9,567 nt of DNA, from NCBI RefSeq assembly GCF_023661085.1, contig NZ_JAHDJT010000044.1:1-9567 (forward strand). Reading direction: 5' to 3'. Source of the DNA: Wolbachia pipientis. GTDB taxonomy: Bacteria > Pseudomonadota > Alphaproteobacteria > Rickettsiales > Anaplasmataceae. The notes below the pieces were generated by a model. It saw only the letters and a program-made list of their open reading frames with translations, was not told where the DNA came from and ran no database searches. A program made the translations under genes and the position numbers. This document shows, in pieces, positions 1 through 5,975 of this stretch (positions are counted from its first letter, which is position 1; each line of letters begins with the position of its first letter).

Positions 1-270
1 ACAGTAATTGGTTGCAATATTACGGAAATAGATATTCACAGCAGAATGAGCATAAGTCCTGTAATATCGAAGGAGGAAATCAAGAAGCAGTTCATTAAGA
101 AGTTTGAAGCAAATAGAAGGCTGGGATGGAATGTTACAAGATCTTGGATAATAGCAAATTTGTTTGTAGAGGGTGTAGAAAACGTAGAATTAATCGAGCC
201 AAGAGAGGATGTTGTGGTTCTGGGGAATGAGTGTGCAGTGCTTGGCTACGTCAAGTTAGATAGGATTTAA
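1..270 (+). CDS. Phage baseplate assembly protein J-like, C-terminal part (5' end outside window)
   Basis: The reading frame is open from base 1 and ends in TAA at 268-270, so only the last 89 codons are present. The residues resemble the C-terminus of P2 gpJ-family baseplate proteins: a helical segment (KKQFIKKFEANRRLGWNV), then WIIANLFVEGVENVEL, then a stretch ending in NECAVLGYVKL. In this family the segment packs against the neighbouring wedge subunits at the baseplate edge. The ATG at 46 is an internal Met, not a start, because the frame continues upstream. The next intact gene, at 549, is I-like, and J followed by I is the usual order in P2-type tails. A 278-bp gap separates them here, which is unusual since these genes are normally almost contiguous. 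The family call is from pattern recognition only. Confidence 0.82.
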   Translation, partial: TVIGCNITEIDIHSRMSISPVISKEEIKKQFIKKFEANRRLGWNVTRSWIIANLFVEGVENVELIEPREDVVVLGNECAVLGYVKLDRI

Positions 271-329
271 AACGTATTTTTTTGTTTTGTGGAATCGTAC
301 CAGTGAGGGGATTGCGTGCAATAAGTGGT

Positions 330-501
330 TTAAGGTTTACTGGATCCAATGTTAGGGAGAGGAAAGTATTGATTTTCTTCCAGAAGTTGTAATTTGTTTT
401 TTAAAGTATGGATAATATGGTCAAATATTAAGGAAAGTGTTTTTGATATTAAGAACATCTTTATTTTTGATCAGTTCTGCAATGATCTCTTGCTTACTCA
501 T
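330..501 (-). pseudogene. Small frameshifted minus-strand coding relic between the two tail genes
   Basis: On the minus strand an AGGTAG motif precedes an ATG at 501. It opens a 26-codon frame (MSKQEIIAELIKNKDVLNIK...) that stops at TGA 423-421. Shifting by one base inside the run AATATTTGAC gives another 31 protein-like codons (FDHIIHTLKNKLQLLEENQ...) ending in TAA at 332-330. The two halves joined would make a lysine- and leucine-rich helical peptide of about 57 residues, which is why I read it as one gene with a single-base insertion. No family is recognised. It could be a fragment of a mobile element or a small antisense gene. Chance coding in AT-rich DNA is a real alternative. Confidence 0.35.
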
Positions 502-548
502 AAGCTACCTAAATAAAGGAAATTAAAGCAACTTGAAAGAAAAGACAA

Positions 549-1715
549 ATGAAAAGTTTATTACCGCCAAACGCAACAAAGCAAGAGCAAGCACTGGTTA
601 ATGCAATTGATTATAAAGTTGATCCAAGCAGGATAAGAGGGTTTAAATTTAGCCCAGGGGAAAAAATATTGCCGTGGTTGGTTGAAGAATACGGGTTAGA
701 AGAAATTCTATCATGGGTGAAGGATAAGAAGAAATCGATAAAAGAAGGAGTAAAATTTCAAAGACTCCGTGGAACACCTGCCTCACTGAAAATAGCATTA
801 AAATGGGCAAATATAGAAGATATTACAATTATTGAAGAGCCACCCGGTAAACACTTTTTTGAGTTGCAAGTAGGGATAAAAGAGGTACCAAATGACTTCT
901 TCGTAGATGCAGTAGTAGAGCTGGCAAAACTATCACTGCCTGTAAGATCCAGATTGATGAGGATTTTTAACGATTATTATAATGTGCAGAGATTTATATT
1001 GGATGAGAGTTTATTTGGAGATCTTCTTTCTGATTATTCAGGGGTAAAAATAGAAAAAGATGGACCAGTGTTATCATTTGGAAGAGTAAATTTTTTCAGG
1101 TCTAGTGGTCCAGTTATTAGGATTATAGAAAACTATCTACGCGATCATTATGAACGAGCTTTAAGCAATGATATATATCGCCTAGATGTAGCAATCCTTG
1201 GAGAAACCGAGCCTCACACAAGGGATTATAAAGGCATCTATGAAAGAGATCATTTGTGTTACAACTTAAAAGCACTATATCCATTACCACAGAGTTTATT
1301 ACCATCGATTAAATTTGCAAAAGCGCAGATAGTATTATCAGACAGTTGGGATTTAGGAGACATAAATACGTGCTTTCCAGTAAGTAGCGTAGAAGAAAGA
1401 GGAAATAAATTTGTATTGGGAAGCGATAAACTTTCATGGCAACGTTGGAATTTAAAACACAAACCAATTTTAGAAAGGTTTAGCGTTACTCACAACTATA
1501 AAGTAGAAAATTATACAGATCAGAAGGTCAGAAAATATGTTTTAGCAGAACACAACGTTTACTATAAAAATGATTTGGATTCAGAGCAAAAAGACTCAAT
1601 ACACGAATTAGAAAAGCACATTTTAGTATTTTACCCGGGAGTACTGAAGTGGCACGAACATCGACATTTGCACAGAAGTTGGAAAAATAGTCAAGTAATG
1701 TGTATAATAAGTTAA
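549..1715 (+). CDS. Phage tail protein I-like (P2 gpI family), long form
   Basis: The product has 388 residues. Residues about 1-150 resemble the P2 tail protein I domain: LLPPNATKQEQAL near the start, a PWLVEEYGLEEILSWV helix at 42-57, and the RLRGTPASLKIALKWANI segment at 72-89. P2-type I proteins join the J wedge to the tail fibre in the baseplate. The typical P2 protein is under 200 residues, so the remaining roughly 230 residues are an extension I cannot assign. The extension includes a His-rich patch near the C-terminus (WHEHRHLH, 368-375). The ATG at 549 is preceded by a purine-rich stretch but no strong Shine-Dalgarno sequence. It sits downstream of J on the same strand, as expected for a tail operon, with a relic between them. 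The domain call is firm; the role of the extension is unknown. Confidence 0.8.
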   Translation: MKSLLPPNATKQEQALVNAIDYKVDPSRIRGFKFSPGEKILPWLVEEYGLEEILSWVKDKKKSIKEGVKFQRLRGTPASLKIALKWANIEDITIIEEPPGKHFFELQVGIKEVPNDFFVDAVVELAKLSLPVRSRLMRIFNDYYNVQRFILDESLFGDLLSDYSGVKIEKDGPVLSFGRVNFFRSSGPVIRIIENYLRDHYERALSNDIYRLDVAILGETEPHTRDYKGIYERDHLCYNLKALYPLPQSLLPSIKFAKAQIVLSDSWDLGDINTCFPVSSVEERGNKFVLGSDKLSWQRWNLKHKPILERFSVTHNYKVENYTDQKVRKYVLAEHNVYYKNDLDSEQKDSIHELEKHILVFYPGVLKWHEHRHLHRSWKNSQVMCIIS

Positions 1716-1883
1716 ATACTTATATTTAGATCCTCATATATTATATTAATAATAGGTAAAAGTGTATGAAATAAAAAGAAAAGGACTTGCTTTCTCATGC
1801 TAAAAAGGACATGACTTGAATAGCAGCAGGTAAATATAAGAAATTTGTCTGGCGCTAGAAAAGCTAATTTTGTGAGGTATGAA
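1716..1883. other. Intergenic gap between tail module and ankyrin genes
   Basis: This 168-bp AT-rich gap separates the tail genes from the ankyrin-recombinase run. I see no convincing terminator hairpin with a T tract and no clear promoter. A frame opening with TTG at 1845 runs into the ankyrin gene but lacks a ribosome binding site. The gap marks the change from structural to accessory and lysogeny genes. Confidence 0.4.
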
Positions 1884-2585
1884 ATGAGTTTTAGCAAGAG
1901 TAAGTTTTTTAAAGAAGTATCAAGTAAAGATATTAATAAAAGAAATGAAGAAGGAGAGACGATCTTGCATCAAGCAGTAGAAATCTCTGATTACAAAACA
2001 GTGAGATTATTAATAAAAAAAGGAGCAGAGGTAAATGCAAGAGATAAAAATGGTTATACACCTCTACACTGTGCAGTATTCGCAAAGAGTTTAGAAAATG
2101 TAAAAGTGCTGCTAAGGGAAGGAGCAGAAGTAAATGCCACTCAATATGTCACTGGATGTACGCCACTACACTCTGCATGCAAAATAGGAGGAGCAGGAGT
2201 TGAAATAATAAAAGAGCTAGTAAAAGCAGGAGCTGAGGTTAATCAACTGAATAAATATGGTGCAACACCAATGTATTACATTTGGGAAAGTGAAAAGTAT
2301 CGTCTATGTGATAGCAAAGAGAGTGAAAGGGCGAGTAAATTTCTGAGAGAAAAAGGAGGAATAACAAAAAGTAGAGAACTGACGTGCTATGGAATAGAGA
2401 GGATAGTGGGAGAAATAGCAGACATGCTGAATGGGAGCTATATGCCGGAGCTAAAAATAATAGAGATAGAAGAAATAAGAAAGAGAGACAAATCACTAAT
2501 AAAGGAAGAATGTGAAAATTTAGCAAGCAAAATAATGAGCCAAGTAAATGAGATGATAGATGAGGTGGTGAAAAGGAGGGCTTAG
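1884..2585 (+). CDS. Ankyrin-repeat protein (first of two tandem paralogues)
   Basis: The product has 233 residues from the chosen ATG. That start follows GAGG at 1874-1877 with a 6-base spacer; the frame could begin at TTG 1845, but nothing upstream of it resembles a binding site. Ankyrin repeats are visible at about residues 23-54 (ETILHQAVE...LLIKKGAEVNARD), 56-86 (NGYTPLHCAV...LLREGAEVNA) and 90-121 (GCTPLHSAC...LVKAGAEVNQ), followed by a partial repeat (KYGATPMYY). The rest is a charged helical tail (about 140-233) without ankyrin signature, possibly coiled coil. There is no signal peptide or membrane segment. Ankyrin repeats bind proteins, and in Wolbachia such genes are abundant in and around WO prophages and suspected of acting on host targets; that role is inference. 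The next gene is a close paralogue 38 bp downstream. Confidence 0.9.
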   Translation: MSFSKSKFFKEVSSKDINKRNEEGETILHQAVEISDYKTVRLLIKKGAEVNARDKNGYTPLHCAVFAKSLENVKVLLREGAEVNATQYVTGCTPLHSACKIGGAGVEIIKELVKAGAEVNQLNKYGATPMYYIWESEKYRLCDSKESERASKFLREKGGITKSRELTCYGIERIVGEIADMLNGSYMPELKIIEIEEIRKRDKSLIKEECENLASKIMSQVNEMIDEVVKRRA

Positions 2586-2623
2586 AAAAGGGATTTAAAT
2601 TCAAAGAAAAGGTGAGGTAGGTC

Positions 2624-3085
2624 ATGAGTAAAAAAGGAAAAGAGGAGTCACTATTAGAGAACTCATATAAAAATATTTATGCAAGAGACAAGAATGGAAG
2701 AACAGCTCTACATTATGTAGTAGAGGTAAAAACAGTGGAGTTATTAGTCGAAAAAGGAGCGAATGTGAATGCTAAAGATATAGAAGGATACACAGCACTG
2801 CACCTAGCGGTAACGGAGAAACGTCTAGAAATCGTGAGGGAATTGATAAAATCAGGAGCAGACGTAAATGCTGAGGAATATGGAAATAAATGCATACCTC
2901 TACACCTTGCGTGCATGGTAGGTGAAAAAGAAATAGTGGAGGAGCTAGTGAAAGCTGGAGGAGAAATAGAGCAAGCGGATAAATTTGGAATGACAGCGAT
3001 GGATTATGCGAAAACCAGTAAAGAAGTAACTGAAGTATTGAAGAAAGAAATAGACAGAATTGAAAAGTTATTTATGAAAGGCTAA
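2624..3085 (+). CDS. Ankyrin-repeat protein (second tandem paralogue)
   Basis: The product has 153 residues. The start ATG follows a strong purine-rich site (AGGTGAGGTAGG) just upstream. Repeats are visible at about residues 20-50 (ARDKNGRTALHYVVE...LVEKGANVNAKD), 54-84 (EGYTALHLAV...LIKSGADVNA), 88-117 (KCIPLHLACMVG...LVKAGGEIEQ) and a partial 120-130 (KFGMTAMDYAK), ending in a short basic-acidic helix. The arrangement matches the upstream ankyrin gene repeat by repeat, including the irregular third repeat with a Cys before the PLH motif, so tandem duplication followed by divergence is likely. This copy lacks the upstream protein's long helical tail. It ends 4 bp before the DUF2924 gene, suggesting co-translation with the recombinase pair. 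It is predicted to be a cytosolic or exported binding protein; the target is unknown. Confidence 0.9.
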   Translation: MSKKGKEESLLENSYKNIYARDKNGRTALHYVVEVKTVELLVEKGANVNAKDIEGYTALHLAVTEKRLEIVRELIKSGADVNAEEYGNKCIPLHLACMVGEKEIVEELVKAGGEIEQADKFGMTAMDYAKTSKEVTEVLKKEIDRIEKLFMKG

Positions 3086-3089
3086 AAAT

Positions 3090-3521
3090 ATGGAGGAAGA
3101 AATAGAAAAGAAAGTAATGAATTTAGAGAGAAAACCTTTGGGTGAGCTGAGAAAAATATGGAAGAAGGTATATGGAGAAGAAGCGCCTAGATACTCAAAG
3201 AAATATCTGATACCGAGATTAGCTTATAGAATGCAGGAAAAAGCGTATGGAGAAATGTCAAGAAAGGGGACAAAAAGACTAGAGTATCTGGCAGATCGGC
3301 TAGAGAAAGGAAAAAGAATAAGTAGCGATAAATTACCAGTAGAAGGGACAGAATTAATACTAGAGAGAGGGGAAGAAACGCATGCGGTGATGGTAACAGA
3401 TAAGGGTTTAATCTACAAAGAAGAGTTTTATACATCATTGTCAGCAGTGGCAGGAAAAATAATGGGAATGAGCTACAACGGACCTTTATTATTTGGGATG
3501 CGTGATAAAAATGGAAGTTGA
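3090..3521 (+). CDS. DUF2924 family protein, partner of the downstream serine recombinase
   Basis: The product has 143 residues and resembles the DUF2924 family. It has an N-terminal helical part with PLGELRKIWKKVYGEEAPR (16-34) and YLIPRLAYRMQEKAYG (39-54). The C-terminal part contains a small beta region and LSAVAGKIMGMSYNGPLLFG (117-136), typical of the family's C-terminal core. AAAGG at 3077-3081 gives an 8-base spacer to the ATG. The stop codon lies 2 bases before the recombinase ATG, so the two are very likely translationally coupled. Genes of this family often sit immediately upstream of large serine recombinases in alphaproteobacterial phages. That makes a role in recombination (accessory DNA binding or directionality) an attractive inference, but no biochemical function is established to my knowledge. 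No catalytic motif is visible. Confidence 0.82.
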   Translation: MEEEIEKKVMNLERKPLGELRKIWKKVYGEEAPRYSKKYLIPRLAYRMQEKAYGEMSRKGTKRLEYLADRLEKGKRISSDKLPVEGTELILERGEETHAVMVTDKGLIYKEEFYTSLSAVAGKIMGMSYNGPLLFGMRDKNGS

Positions 3522-3523
3522 AA

Positions 3524-5029
3524 ATGCTAAAAGAAGTAAGATGTGTGATATATACGAGAAAATCAAATGAAGACGGACTAGAACAAAAGTTTAATAGTCT
3601 TGATGCACAACGGGTAGCATGTGAAAAGTACATAAAAAGCAGAGAGGGCTGGGTAGTATTGACCAAAAGGTACGACGATGGAGGCTTCTCAGGAAAGAAT
3701 TTAGAAAGACCAGCGATAAAGGAATTATTTGCAGATGTGAAAGGAGGAGAGATAGATTGTGTAGTAGTATATACTCTGGATAGGCTATCAAGGGAAACAA
3801 AAGACAGCATCGAAGTAACATCATTTTTTAGAAGGCACCGAGTAAATTTTGTAGCAGTAACGCAGATATTTGACAATAATACGCCAATGGGAAAGTTCGT
3901 ACAAACGGTATTATCAGGAGCAGCACAACTAGAAAGAGAAATGATCGTAGAAAGGGTAAAAAATAAAATAGCAACATCAAAGGAGCAGGGATTGTGGATG
4001 GGGGGAACTGTGCCGCTTGGATATGATGTAAAAGATAAAGAATTAATAATAAATGAAAAAGAAGCGAAAATAGTAGGGCACATATTTGAAAGATATTTGG
4101 AGTTGAAGTCAATGGCAGAACTGGCAAGAGAGTTAAATAGCCAAGGGTACCGTACGAAAGGGAAATCAGATATCTTTAAGAAAGCGACGGTGAGAAGAAT
4201 AATAACAAACCCAATATATATGGGAAAAACAAGACATTACGAGAAACAATATGAAGGAAAACATGAAGCGATAATAGAAGAAGAAAAATGGCAAAAAGCA
4301 CAAGAATTAATAAAGAATCAACCATATAAAAAAGCAAAATATGAGGAAGCATTGCTTAGGGGAATAATTAAGTGCAAGAGCTGTGGTGTAAATATGACGC
4401 TGACGTACTCAAAAAAGGAGAATAAAAGGTACCGATATTACGTGTGCAATAATCATTTAAGAGGAAAGAATTGTGAATCAGTAAACCGAACAGTAGTAGC
4501 CGGAGAAGTAGAAAAAGAAGTGATGAGGAAGACAGAGCAGCTATATGAAAATTGGAAAGAAAAGAGGGAAGAAAAATGGAAAAATTTAAGTTTCAGAGAA
4601 CAGAAAGAAGTAGTGAAAAAGTTAATAAAGGGAGTAATGGTAAAAGAAGATGGAATAGAAGTGTGTTCTGAATCAGAGGAAAAATTTATACTAATGAATT
4701 TAAAGAAGAAAGGAAACAAATGCACAGTAGTAGAACCAGAAGGAAAAACAAACAATGCGTTACTCAAAGCAGTGGTGAGAGCTCATTTATGGAAACGTCA
4801 ACTGGAGGCAGGAAAATATAGAAGTGTGAAAGAGCTGAGTAAGAAAATAAACGTAGGTACAAGACGTATACAGCAAATTTTGAGGCTGAATTATTTAGCA
4901 CCAAAAATTAAAGAAGACATAGTAAATGGGAGACAACCGAGAGGTTTGAAATTAGTTGATTTGAGAGAAATACCGATGCTGTGGAGTGAGCAATTGGAGA
5001 AATTTTATGGTCTTGATTGCATTGTTTAA
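3524..5029 (+). CDS. Large serine recombinase (prophage integrase)
   Basis: The product has 501 residues from ATG 3524, chosen because GGAAG at 3513-3517 is 6 bases upstream; the TTG at 3518 directly abuts that site. The N-terminal resolvase domain (about 1-150) has the catalytic Ser14 in VIYTRKS, an LDRLSRE motif near 85-91 and the helix-E region GAAQLEREMIVERVKNKI. A recombinase domain follows (about 160-270, including TVRRIITNPIYMG). A zinc ribbon is marked by Cys284, Cys287, Cys308 and Cys317, then a basic, partly coiled segment. Near 432-462 there is a helix-turn-helix-like stretch (SVKELSKKINVGTRRIQQIL). All key residues are present, so it looks active. It would bind attP and attB and perform integration, or excision with a directionality factor. 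The attachment site should lie just beyond its 3' end or at the far prophage end. It is the last gene of the run starting at 1884. Confidence 0.93.
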   Translation: MLKEVRCVIYTRKSNEDGLEQKFNSLDAQRVACEKYIKSREGWVVLTKRYDDGGFSGKNLERPAIKELFADVKGGEIDCVVVYTLDRLSRETKDSIEVTSFFRRHRVNFVAVTQIFDNNTPMGKFVQTVLSGAAQLEREMIVERVKNKIATSKEQGLWMGGTVPLGYDVKDKELIINEKEAKIVGHIFERYLELKSMAELARELNSQGYRTKGKSDIFKKATVRRIITNPIYMGKTRHYEKQYEGKHEAIIEEEKWQKAQELIKNQPYKKAKYEEALLRGIIKCKSCGVNMTLTYSKKENKRYRYYVCNNHLRGKNCESVNRTVVAGEVEKEVMRKTEQLYENWKEKREEKWKNLSFREQKEVVKKLIKGVMVKEDGIEVCSESEEKFILMNLKKKGNKCTVVEPEGKTNNALLKAVVRAHLWKRQLEAGKYRSVKELSKKINVGTRRIQQILRLNYLAPKIKEDIVNGRQPRGLKLVDLREIPMLWSEQLEKFYGLDCIV

Positions 5030-5038
5030 CAAGAGGAG

Positions 5039-5195
5039 ATGAAAACATCGAAAATAATAGGAAAAGCTGTTGCAAAAAAAACTCAAGGATTTATAAGGAA
5101 ACCACTATTGCAAAATATGAAGGACTTCTAATGCAGCAGCAGATGTTGAAGAGGTTAAAAATAGTCTTGATGTAAACCAGCGTGACAAAAACTGA
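5039..5195 (+). pseudogene. Decayed ankyrin-protein fragment downstream of the recombinase
   Basis: An ATG at 5039, directly after GAGGAG, opens 30 codons ending in KPLLQNMKDF and TAA at 5129-5131. In the next frame, overlapping that stop, 21 codons run from 5130 to TGA 5193-5195 and read NAAADVEEVKNSLDVNQRDK. This is the characteristic start of a Wolbachia-type ankyrin array (helix, VN, RDKN) and would normally continue into GYTPLH. Here it stops abruptly and AT-rich non-coding DNA follows. I read the whole as a 5' ankyrin gene remnant with a frameshift and a lost 3' part. It may also mark the prophage attachment junction, since it sits immediately 3' of the integrase. Confidence 0.55.
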
Positions 5196-5244
5196 CATTA
5201 AATTATATGAGTATATTAATATAAATAGTAAAGATTTTTAATTG

Positions 5245-5258
5245 TCCCAAATTTGGGA
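5245..5258. repeat. 14-bp perfect palindrome at the left end of the IS200-type element
   Basis: TCCCAAATTTGGGA is fully self-complementary. In IS200 relatives, left-end stem-loops can limit transcription entering from outside or take part in single-strand recognition. Which applies here is not visible from sequence. Confidence 0.6.
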
Positions 5259-5267
5259 GAAAAACCC

Positions 5268-5282
5268 TGGACTTGAAGTCCA
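5268..5282. repeat. Left subterminal hairpin of the IS200-type element
   Basis: TGGACTTGAAGTCCA forms a 7-bp perfect stem around one base, or in practice a 6-bp stem with a 3-base loop. It resembles the right hairpin at 5785-5798 (TGGATTTCAATCCA), as expected for the transposase-binding hairpins of this superfamily. Confidence 0.65.
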
Positions 5283-5325
5283 TCCTTTCAAGCATATAAT
5301 TTTAAGGTGAAAAATTTGAAAGAAT

Positions 5326-5760
5326 GTGGAATATTATAGAAAAAGTAGTCACTCTGTATATGAATGTACATATCACATAGTGTGGATAACAAAATATCGA
5401 TATCCAGTATTAGTTGGAGATATTGGGCAGAAAACTAAAGAAGTTGTACAAGAAGTATGTAGGGATAATCAAGTAGAAATTATCAGAGGTAGAGTTGCGT
5501 CAAGTCATGTACATGTATACGTTTCTGTACCCCCATACTTAAGTATTAGTAAGTTAGTGCAGTTAATAAAAGGAAAAAGTTCCAGAAAAATCCAGCAAAA
5601 CTTTCCAGAGCTGAGAAAAAGATACTGGGGGAAACACTTGTGGGCAGTAGGCTACTTTGTCAGGACTAGCGGAAACGTAACTGACGAAATGATAAAAAAT
5701 TATATTGAAAATCACTCTAAAAAAGAAGATAAATTTGGTGACTTTCAAGTCAAAAGTTAG
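5326..5760 (+). CDS. tnpA: IS200-type transposase TnpA (Y1 HUH single-strand transposase)
   Basis: The product has 144 residues, close to the usual size for this family. The start is GTG 5326: an in-frame TGA lies at 5317-5319, so no earlier start is possible. A possible AAGGTG site at 5304-5309 is rather distant. N-terminal YECTYHIVWITKYRYPVL is a family hallmark. The HUH metal-binding motif is His61-Val62-His63 in SSHVHVYV. The catalytic Tyr is Tyr126 in IKNYIENH, in the spacing seen for TnpA of IS608 and IS200. The enzyme would cut and rejoin single-stranded element ends via a 5'-phosphotyrosine link. The frame is uninterrupted and all catalytic residues are present, so the element may still be mobile. 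The weak start and distant binding site fit the low translation typical of IS200 transposases. Confidence 0.92.
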   Translation: MEYYRKSSHSVYECTYHIVWITKYRYPVLVGDIGQKTKEVVQEVCRDNQVEIIRGRVASSHVHVYVSVPPYLSISKLVQLIKGKSSRKIQQNFPELRKRYWGKHLWAVGYFVRTSGNVTDEMIKNYIENHSKKEDKFGDFQVKS

Positions 5761-5784
5761 CATTCTATGCTCTCTCTCAATCTT

Positions 5785-5798
5785 TGGATTTCAATCCA
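5785..5798. repeat. Right subterminal hairpin of the IS200-type element
   Basis: TGGATTTCAATCCA forms a 6-bp stem with a TC loop, 24 bp past the tnpA stop. It is similar in sequence to the left hairpin at 5268-5282. A further hairpin, TGACTTTCAAGTCA, is embedded in the last codons of tnpA. Confidence 0.65.
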
Positions 5799-5815
5799 TA
5801 GTGGTTGAATTACAT

Positions 5816-5943
5816 ATGAAACCAGAGCAAATTATTGAGCAAGAGTCAAACTCACATAACAACCCTTTTCTGCTGAAATAGAACCATGTTTTTATAGTGA
5901 AGGAAATCCGTATATACGAAAAATCATCAAATCAACTGTGTGA
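5816..5943 (+). pseudogene. Possible small coding relic cut by the IS481-like element
   Basis: ATG 5816 opens MKPEQIIEQESNSHNNPF, then falls into a stop at 5879-5881. Slipping by one base in CCCTTTTCTG lets the frame continue as SAEIEPCFYSEGNPYIRKII up to TGA 5941-5943. That stop lies just inside the left inverted repeat of the neighbouring element. The combined peptide is protein-like, suggesting the 5' part of a gene with a homopolymer indel and truncated by the insertion. No family is recognised and the length is short, so chance cannot be excluded. Confidence 0.3.
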
Positions 5944-5975
5944 TTCATAGAGGTTATTACAATTGACTTGTCAGA
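5937..5975. repeat. Left terminal inverted repeat of the IS481-like element
   Basis: It starts TGTGTGATTCATAG and ends TGTCAGA, pairing with 7055-7093 at 34 of 39 bases. The transposase TGA stop (5973-5971 on the minus strand) falls within it. Confidence 0.75.

Larger units (their letters stand above)
5245..5798 (+). mobile_element. IS200-type insertion sequence (IS200/IS605 superfamily), tnpA only
   Basis: The element is defined by an HUH/Y1 transposase gene flanked by short imperfect palindromes. On the left are TCCCAAATTTGGGA (5245-5258) and TGGACTTGAAGTCCA (5268-5282). On the right are TGACTTTCAAGTCA (5739-5752, inside the end of tnpA) and TGGATTTCAATCCA (5785-5798). IS200 elements have no terminal inverted repeats and are recognised as single strands through such hairpins. 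Cleavage occurs some bases outside them, so the coordinates given are minimal and the true tips are not visible. There is no tnpB/IscB-type accessory gene. Confidence 0.75.

Noticed and set aside
1845..1883. TTG start extending the first ankyrin gene by 13 codons
   Set aside because: No ribosome binding site precedes it, while ATG 1884 has GAGG at ideal spacing.
2239..2625. 128-codon minus-strand frame
   Set aside because: Shadow of the ankyrin gene's charged tail; Leu/Ser/Phe-rich with no binding site.
3518..3523. TTG start for the recombinase
   Set aside because: The GGAAG binding site directly abuts it with no spacer; ATG 3524 has a 6-base spacer and keeps the whole catalytic domain.
3187..4083. 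298-codon open frame on the minus strand
   Set aside because: It lies opposite the DUF2924 gene and the recombinase, which have clear motifs. Its Ser/Leu/Phe-rich composition is the usual shadow of purine-rich coding DNA.
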